DNA of 64,000 bases from Pteria penguin (lineage: Eukaryota > Mollusca > Bivalvia > Pterioida > Pteriidae): contig CM068586.1 of the NCBI GenBank assembly GCA_035048485.1, forward strand, positions 45,916,287-45,980,286, read 5' to 3'. The translations under genes and the position numbers were made by a program. The notes beneath the pieces are model-generated. The model was not told the DNA's origin, did not search any database, and worked only from the letters and a program-made list of their open reading frames with translations. Positions 56,659 through 64,000 of this stretch are shown one piece after another; the first letter of the stretch is position 1, and each line of letters begins with the position of its first letter.

Positions 56659-57300
56659 TTCTAGTAGGGTATTCTAGTTGTGTTTTAAGATTGAACACTG
56701 TTGAATGTCATTCTCTCCGAAGTTTTTATATTTGAAATGCCCACTATTTCTAAGATCATACAAGTCTAGGGTCTGATAGTCCGGGTAGCCAACAGTTTGC
56801 AGTTATATCAAGTAGAAGGTCCCATTGTCTTGAGTTTCGTTGGTAGTTACGAATAAATGCCTTACTTTGAACTAACTGACGGGACCAAGCGGTTCCCAGC
56901 ATATATTAGGTGTGGGTATCCTGTGGGAGTGAGAGTCTTTTGTTTGGCCAACTACATTTGCCGGGGAACTCGGTAGGATGAATAGCCATTGACGTGGACA
57001 ACAAGTTTTTCGAGTGTTACATGGTTTGAGGTAGACAGGATAAAAGAATGCCCTGTCAGACAGGAGAAGAAAATTGTAAAATAAGAAATGCGATGATAAC
57101 TACCTTATGGTTGAGAATATATACGAAGTTATGCTGGTGTCAGTCGCAAATCGAGTTTTATGGCGATGCACTAACAACGGTTAACGTAAAACCATATACA
57201 TGTATATACAAAATACATGTATATCTCGTAAATGAAATTACGTATATATCAAAGCAAATTTGTCTTACATATCATAAAATATGATAGCAATGATTTGATG
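56659..57300. other. Intergenic, no feature recognised
   Basis: Single-copy looking, AT-rich. The short frame at 57048-57284 has no family resemblance. Confidence 0.4.
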
Positions 57301-60300
57301 AACACAGATGTAGATAAGGAAGGAATAATGAAGATACATGTAGATGTAGATAAGAAAATAATGAAGATGTAGATGAGATGATTGATAAAGACATGTAGAT
57401 GACGAGCTAAGTACTGCAGATAGAGGTTGATGACAATGGAAAAATGAAGGTAGATATAGATTAGGGGACGATGAATGAAAACAGATGTAGATGACGAGCT
57501 AAGTACTGCAGATAGAGGTTGATGAGAATGGAAAAATGAAGGTAGATATAGATTAGGGGACGATGAATGAAGACAGATGTAGATGACGCGCTAACTACTG
57601 CAGATAAAGGTTGATGACAATGGAAAAATGAAGGTAGATATAGATTAGGGGACGATGAATGAAGACAGATATAGATGACGCGCTAACTACTGCAGATAGA
57701 GGTTGATGACAATGGAAAAATGAAGGTAGATATAGATTAGGGGGCGATGAAAGAAGACAGATGTAGATGACGAGCTAAGTACTGCAGATAGAGGTTGATG
57801 ACAATGGAAAAATGAAAGTAGATATAGATTAGGGGACGATGAAAGAAGACAGATGTAGATGACGCGCTAACTACTGCAGATAGAGGTTGATGACAATGGA
57901 AAATGAAGGTAGATATAGATTAGGGGACGATGAATGAAGACAGATATAGATGACGAGCTAAGTACTGCAGATAGAGGTTGATGACAATGGAAAAATGAAG
58001 GTAGATATAGATTAGGGGACGATGAATGAAAACAGATGTAGATGACGAGCTAAGTACTGCAGATAGAGGTTGATGACAATGGAAAAAGGAAGGTAGATAT
58101 AGATTAGGGAACGATGAAAGAAGACAGATGTAGATGACGAGCTAAGTACTGCAGATAGAGGTTGATGACAATGGAAAAATGAAGGTAGATATAGATTAGG
58201 GGACGGTGAATGAAGACAGATGTAGATGACGAGCTAACTACTACAGATAGAGGTTGATGAGAATGGAAAAATGAAGGTAGATATAGATTAGGGGACGATG
58301 AATGAAGACAGATGTAGATGACGCGCTAACTACTGCAGATAGAGGTTGATGACAATGGAAAAATGAAGGTAGATATAGATTAGGGGACGATGAATGAAGA
58401 CAGATATAGATGACGCGCTAACTACTGCAGATAGAGGTTGATGACAATGGAAAAATGAAGGTAGATATAGATTAGGGGGCGATGAAAGAAGACAGATGTA
58501 GATGACGAGCTAAGTACTGCAGATAGAGGTTGATGACAATGGAAAAATGAAAGTAGATATAGATTAGGGGACGATGAAAGAAGACAGATGTAGATGACGC
58601 GCTAACTACTGCAGATAGAGGTTGATGACAATGGAAAATGAAGGTAGATATAGATTAGGGGACGATGAATGAAGACAGATATAGATGACGCGCTAACTAC
58701 TGCAGATAGAGGTTGATGACAATGGAAAAATGAAAGTAGATATAGATTAGGGGACGATGAATGAAGACAGATATAGATGACGCGCTAACTACTGCAGATA
58801 GAGGTTGATGACAATGGAAAAATGAAAGTAGATATAGATTAGGGGACGATGAAAGAAGACAGATGTAGATGACGCGCTAACTACTGCAGATAGAGGTTGA
58901 TGACAATGGAAAAAGGAAGGTAGATATAGATTAGGGGACGATGAAAGAAGACAGATGTAGATGACGAGCTAAGTACTGCAGATAGAGGTTGATGACAATG
59001 GAAAAATGAAGGTAGATATAGATTAGGGGACGATGAATGAAGACAGATGTAGATGACGAGCTAAGTACTGTAGATAGAGGTTGATGACAATGGAAAAATG
59101 AAGGTAGATATAGATTAGGGGACGATGTAGATGACGCGCTAACTACTGCAGATAGAGGTTGATGACAATAGAAAAATGAAGGTAGATATAGATTAGGGGA
59201 CGATGAAAGAAGACAGATGTAGATGACGAGCTAAGTACTGCAGATAGAGGTTGATGACAATGGAAAAATGAAGGTAGATATAGATTAGGGGACGATGAAT
59301 GAAGACAGATGTAGATGACGAGCTAAGTACTGCAGATAGAGGTTGATGACAATGGAAAAATGAAGGTAGATATAGATTAGGGGACGATGAAAGAAGACAG
59401 ATGTAGATGACGAGCTAAGTACTGCAGATAGAGGTTGATGACAATGGAAAAATGAAGGTAGATATAGATTAGGGGACGATGAATGAAGACAGATGTAGAT
59501 GACGAGCTAAGTACTGCAGATAGAGGTTGATGACAATGGAAAAATGAAGGTAGATATAGATTAGGGGACGATGAAAGAAGACAGATGTAGATGACGAGCT
59601 AACTACTGCAGATAGAGGTTGATGACAATGGAAAAATGAAGGTAGATATAGATTAGGGGACGATGAATGAAGACAGATGTAGATGACGAGCTAAGTACTG
59701 CAGATAGAGGTTGATGACAATGGAAAAATGAAGGTAGATATAGATTAGGGGACGATGAAAGAAGACAGATGTAGATGACGAGCTAACTACTGCAGATAGA
59801 GGTTGATGACAATGGAAAGATGAAGGTAGATATAGATTAGGGGAAGATGAAAGAAGACAGATGTAGATGACGAGCTAACTACTGCAGATAGAGGTTGATG
59901 ACAATGGAAAAATGAAGGTAGATATAGATTAGGGGACGATGAAAGAAGACAGATGTAGATGACGAGCTAAGTACTGCAGATAGAGGTTGATGACAATGGA
60001 AAAATGAAGGTAGATATAGATTAGGGGACGATGAAAGAAGACAGATGTAGATGACGCGCTAACTACTGCAGATAGAGGTTGATGACAATGGAAAGATGAA
60101 GGTAGATATAGATTAGGGGAAGATGAAAGAAGACAGATGTAGATGACGAGCTAACTACTGCAGATAGAGGTTGATGACAATGGAAAAATGAAGGTAGATA
60201 TAGATTAGGGGACGATGAAAGAAGACAGATGTAGATGACGAGCTAAGTACTGCAGATAGAGGTTGATGACAATGGAAAAATGAAGGTAGATATAGATTAG

Positions 60301-60850
60301 GGGACGATGAATGAAGACAGATGTAGATGACGAGCTAAGTACTGCAGATAGAGGTTGATGACAATAGAAAAATGAAGGTAGATATAGATTAGGGGACGAT
60401 GAAAGAAGACAGATGTAGATGACGAGCTAAGTACTGCAGATAGAGGTTGATGACAATGGAAAAATGAAGGTAGATATAGATTAGGGGACGGTGAATGAAG
60501 ACAGATGTAGATGACGCACTAACTACTGCAGATAGAGGTTGATGACAATGGAAAAATGAATGTAGATATAGATTAGGGGGCGATGAAAGAAGACAGATGT
60601 AGATGACGAGATAAGTACTGCAGATAGAGGTTGATGACAATAGAAAAATGAAGGTAGATATAGATTAGGGGACGGTGAATGAAGACAGATGTAGATGAGG
60701 AGACAATAAAGACTGAGGTAGACGAGGATAGAATAATGAAGATAGGTGTACATGAGATAAATGAAGACGTGTAGACGAAGAGATGCCTGATGAAGATAGA
60801 TGTAGATAAGGAGATGTTGAATGAAGGCAGAGATAGATGACAATAAAATA
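57301..60850. repeat. 92-bp satellite array, about 36 units, with degenerate edges
   Basis: Core units run from about 57384 to 60690. The unit contains gacagatgtagatgacgagc, taagtactgcagatagaggt, tgatgacaatggaaaaatga and aggtagatatagattagggg. Two linked variants alternate: cgagctaag and cgcgctaac. The edges decay into (gatgtagatga)-like simple sequence. Confidence 0.95.
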
Positions 60851-61149
60851 ATAATATGAGCATGCGTATTGATCACTAAGAGTGTCCGGGGTCATGTCTT
60901 ACTGACCTCCAATCCAATAATCTTACTGTGTGTTTATTGAGAAATTCGTCACTAAGAGTAATTTTAGAAGTATCAAAGGCTTAAATTGTTGAAGTTGTAC
61001 AAAAACATTGTTTTCGGGCAAAAAATAATGGTACAGTGACACACAATCATTTGTGTGTAAATTTTGTCTCGTCTGATTTGTAATGATGTCCATAAAAAGA
61101 AAGGTAACTCTTTTTGCAATTTGACGAAGACTGAAATGAAATGCAATAA

Positions 61150-61790
61150 ATTCATTGACTATCGGCATCAAAAGTAATCACAGAAGATATCAACAATTCT
61201 TAAGATTGCAAACAGACTTAAACTTACTCTCCAAGTACAAAACAAACAGGTTTATTAGAGGAAGATATATAGGGAAAAACACTGGGTTAATTTATGATAT
61301 TTTAAATCATACAGAAAACGAGAATATCGCTGGCGTATTATACACAAAGAAACATAAGTCTAAGTGTAAGACTTAAATCGATAATAGCATGTGTCTTAAT
61401 TCTAAGAATAAGTCAACAGTTTCTCTGTGATTAGTATGTCAGGCATACTATTCACAGAGAAACTTTCAAAATTCAAATTGTTTGGAATACATTTTGATGT
61501 GTATCTTGAAAATATAATTAACTATAAGGAAAGAATTCAAAAGATGAATTCCATTATAAAACAATGGAAGAGAAGACAGCTAAGTTCAATCACTTCTTCA
61601 TATCACTTCCCCCTTATCATACTGACAATATATCAAAAATATGAAAAATATTCTTTATGAATTTCTTTGGAATAGTAAGTCAGATAAAGTTAAAAGAGAC
61701 GTGGTAAGTAGTAATTATGACGAAAGAGGGTTAAAATGATACATACTGATGCATTTATTGCTGCATTAAAAACTTTTGGATTCGCAGAAT
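61150..61790 (+). pseudogene. LINE reverse-transcriptase remnant
   Basis: The reading includes TNRFIRGRYIGKNTGLIYDI, then ISMSGILFTEKLSKFKLFGI, YKERIQKMNSIIKQWKRRQL, and after a frameshift LYEFLWNSKSDKVKRDVV. These are segments of an animal LINE RT protein, but the catalytic core between the first two is deleted (about 60 bp where some hundreds would be expected). Confidence 0.8.
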
Positions 61791-61794
61791 ATTA

Positions 61795-61870
61795 GGTAAT
61801 GAAGGTATATGGCATCTGCCTGATGCATTGTATACAAACGTAGACCTTTGCAATGGACCCACCTGAAGCA
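61795..61870 (-). repeat. SINE core fragment beside a minisatellite
   Basis: gtatatggcatctgcctgat, acctttgcaatggacccacc and tgaagca match the SINE core at 17411. It stops where the 30-bp array begins. Confidence 0.6.
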
Positions 61871-63115
61871 TAGTTATAGCGCGACAAGGAGAGAATATAT
61901 CAGTTATAGCGCGACAAAAGAGAATATATCAGTTATATAGCGCGACGGGGAAACAGTATATCAGTTATAGTGCGACAAGGAGAGAATATATCAGTTATAG
62001 TGCGACAAGGAGAGAATATATCAGTTATAGCGCGATAAGGAAAGAATATATTAGTTATAGCTCGACATGAAAACAATATATTAGTTTTAGCTCGACATGG
62101 AAACAATATATCAGTTATAGCTCGACATGAAAACAATATATTAGTTATAGCTCGACGTGGAAACAATATATCAGTTATAGCGCGACGTGGAAACAATATA
62201 TCAGTTATATAGCGCGACATGAAAACAACATATCAGTTATAGCTCGACATGAAAACAATATATCAGTTATAGCGCGACATGGAAACAATATATCAGTTAT
62301 AGCGCGACGTGGAAACAATATATCAGTTATAGCTCGACATGAAAACAATATATCAGTTATAGCTCGACATGAAAACAATATATCAGTTATAGCGCGACAT
62401 GGAAACAATACATCAGTTATAGCTCGACATGGAAACAATATATCAGTTATAGCTCGACATGAAAACAATATATTAGTTATAGCGCGACATGGAAACAATA
62501 TATCAGTTATAGCTCGACATGAAAACAATATATAAGTTATAGCGCGACATGGAAACAATATATCAGTTATAGCGCGACATGGAAACAATATATCAGTTAT
62601 AGCGCGACATGGAAACAATACATCAGTTATAGCTCGACATGGAAACAATATATCAGTTATAGCTCGACATGAAAACAATATATTAGTTATAGCGCGACAT
62701 GGAAACAATATATCAGTTATAGCTCGACATGAAAACAATATATAAGTTATAGCGCGACATGGAAACAATATATCAGTTATAGCTCGACATGGAAACAATA
62801 TATCAGTTATAGCTCGACATGAAAACAATATATTAGTTATAGCTCGACATGGAAACAATATATCAGTTATAGCTCGACATGAAAACAATATATTAGTTAT
62901 AGCTCGACATGAAAACAATATATTAGTTATAGCGCGACATGGAAACAATATATCAGTTATAGCGCGACAAGGAAACACTATACATGTATCATTTATTGCG
63001 CGACATGAAAACAATATATCAGTTATAGCGCGACATGGAAACAATATATCAGTTATAGCGCGACGTGGAAACAATATATCAGTTATAGCGCGACATGGAA
63101 ACAATATATCAGTTT
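61871..63115. repeat. 30-bp minisatellite, about 41 units
   Basis: Unit: agttatagcgcgacatggaa plus acaatatatc, with two main variants (gcgcgac, gctcgac). Four more units lie at 63432-63541 beyond an unrelated block. Confidence 0.95.
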
Positions 63116-63431
63116 TATTATATATTTTGAAAATTTTACCAATAGTTTATATAGAAAGTTTCCGGGCTGATATAGAGTCATAAATGCCTGCAAACTTCAT
63201 ATCAGCCCGGGGACTATTTCCAGTTACGTGACGTCATGCTTATATTTGACGTCATACCGTACGCAAACAAACATGGCGGACAGTATTATTAACGAAAATA
63301 CTTCGATTTATAGAATTAAATGTAAATAGACGGTTAAATACGTTATAAGAATACGACGAAAATGACCGCCCTCGGTCTTTGAGCGCTCAAAGACCTTGGG
63401 GTCATATTTCGTCGTATTCAGTCAATAACCT
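63116..63431. mobile_element. Block with inverted repeats interrupting the 30-bp array
   Basis: Contains two hairpins (ccgggctgatat / atatcagcccgg, and gaatacgacgaaaatgac / gtcatatttcgtcgtattc around ggtctttgagcgctcaaaga) and two tgacgtca-type motifs. The array resumes on the far side. Confidence 0.6.
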
Positions 63432-63541
63432 ATAAATAGCGCGACATGGAAACAAAATATCAGTTATAGCGCGACGTGGAAACAATATATCAGTCATAGC
63501 ACGACATGGAAACAATATATCAGTTATAGCGCGACATGGAA
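63432..63541. repeat. 30-bp minisatellite, resumed part
   Basis: Four units of the same 30-mer as at 61871-63115. Confidence 0.9.
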
Positions 63542-63897
63542 TCAGAAAACAGGAAATACATCGTTACCGACTTCTTATACGTAGTGGCACAATCCGGGAT
63601 CGTCTTCACCAAAAAAACAATCAACATCTACTGGTACTGTAACAGTTCCCGGACAGTAACAGTTCCCGGACGTTTTGCTGGTTTGAGCACAATGGGCAAG
63701 AAATCATTGAAATCTGTATACAGAAATAAATAATATTTAAAAGAGATTAAGATTTTTCTGGTAAAGGATATAATTCTAGATGTTATCATACAACGGGACC
63801 CCTTGTGAAATTGTTTTATATAAAATGGAAATTAAATATCATAGCCAAATGAACAAGACTTATGCAATTTATGAAACAGATAAACCAGATTTCCATC

Positions 63898-63954
63898 TAG
63901 CCGCAAGTAGTGGCCCTATATGACTATCATTCATATAGGGCCGCTACCTGCGGC
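63898..63954. repeat. Palindrome
   Basis: ccgcaagtagtggccctata pairs with tatagggccgctacctgcgg around an 11-14 nt centre; probably the tip of a foldback element. Confidence 0.7.
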
Positions 63955-64000
63955 TAATTTCCATCTTATTTTCAAAAAACAAAAACCCGTCTTTTCTGCT

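Noticed and set aside
61933..63104. 299- and 95-residue minus-strand frames with a ten-residue repeat
   Set aside because: Product of the 30-bp array; no independent evidence of coding.
61871..63541. Possible CRISPR array (30-bp regular repeats)
   Set aside because: The repeats are directly contiguous with no spacers, and the host is an animal.

Overview
This is animal nuclear DNA, most likely from a bivalve mollusc. It is AT-rich, the genes are split by GT-AG introns, there are many minisatellites and tRNA-derived SINEs, and short interspersed elements begin AGCTCA and end CTCTTGT. The bivalve placement rests on the style of the repeats and the protein type; no sequence search was possible.

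The only host genes I can support are two head-to-tail copies, on the plus strand, of a peroxisomal acyl-CoA oxidase of the ACOX1 type. Copy 1 (1081-14204) enters the window at its fifth coding exon and runs to its stop. Copy 2 (21507-50348) is complete: 14 coding exons, 2001 nt with the stop, 666 residues, close to the roughly 660 of animal ACOX1. Both end in Ala-Arg-Leu, a PTS1-type peroxisome signal, and both keep the Tyr-Glu-Gly-Glu motif carrying the expected catalytic base. They would catalyse the first, H2O2-producing step of peroxisomal beta-oxidation.

The most striking feature is in copy 1. Exon 6 and exon 7 are each present in two intact, diverged versions in the order 6a-6b-7a-7b. 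Codon phases forbid using both versions of either exon, and only 22 nt separate 7a from 7b, too little for an intron. This looks like a two-exon, mutually exclusive splicing switch. The 6b/7a pair resembles ordinary ACOX1; the 6a/7b pair resembles the single version in copy 2. In copy 2, a 29-bp minisatellite has grown out of the exon 3 / intron 3 junction and repeats the splice donor about 14 times.

The introns and flanks are filled with mobile and tandem DNA. At least four families of short elements share a CTCTTGT 3' end, begin after a run of T and show 5' motifs echoed near the 3' end, which suggests non-autonomous rolling-circle (Helitron/Helentron-like) elements. Two of them interrupt other repeats whose uninterrupted form is also present. 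There are also foldback and MITE-like elements, a TTAA-flanked element with an empty site beside it, SINEs and three decayed LINE fragments. Layout: 1-14204 copy 1; 14205-21506 intergenic repeats and a LINE fragment; 21507-50348 copy 2; 50349-64000 its 3' UTR, then minisatellites, rolling-circle-like elements, a 3.3-kb 92-bp satellite, a LINE fragment and a 30-bp array. I see no host gene after copy 2.
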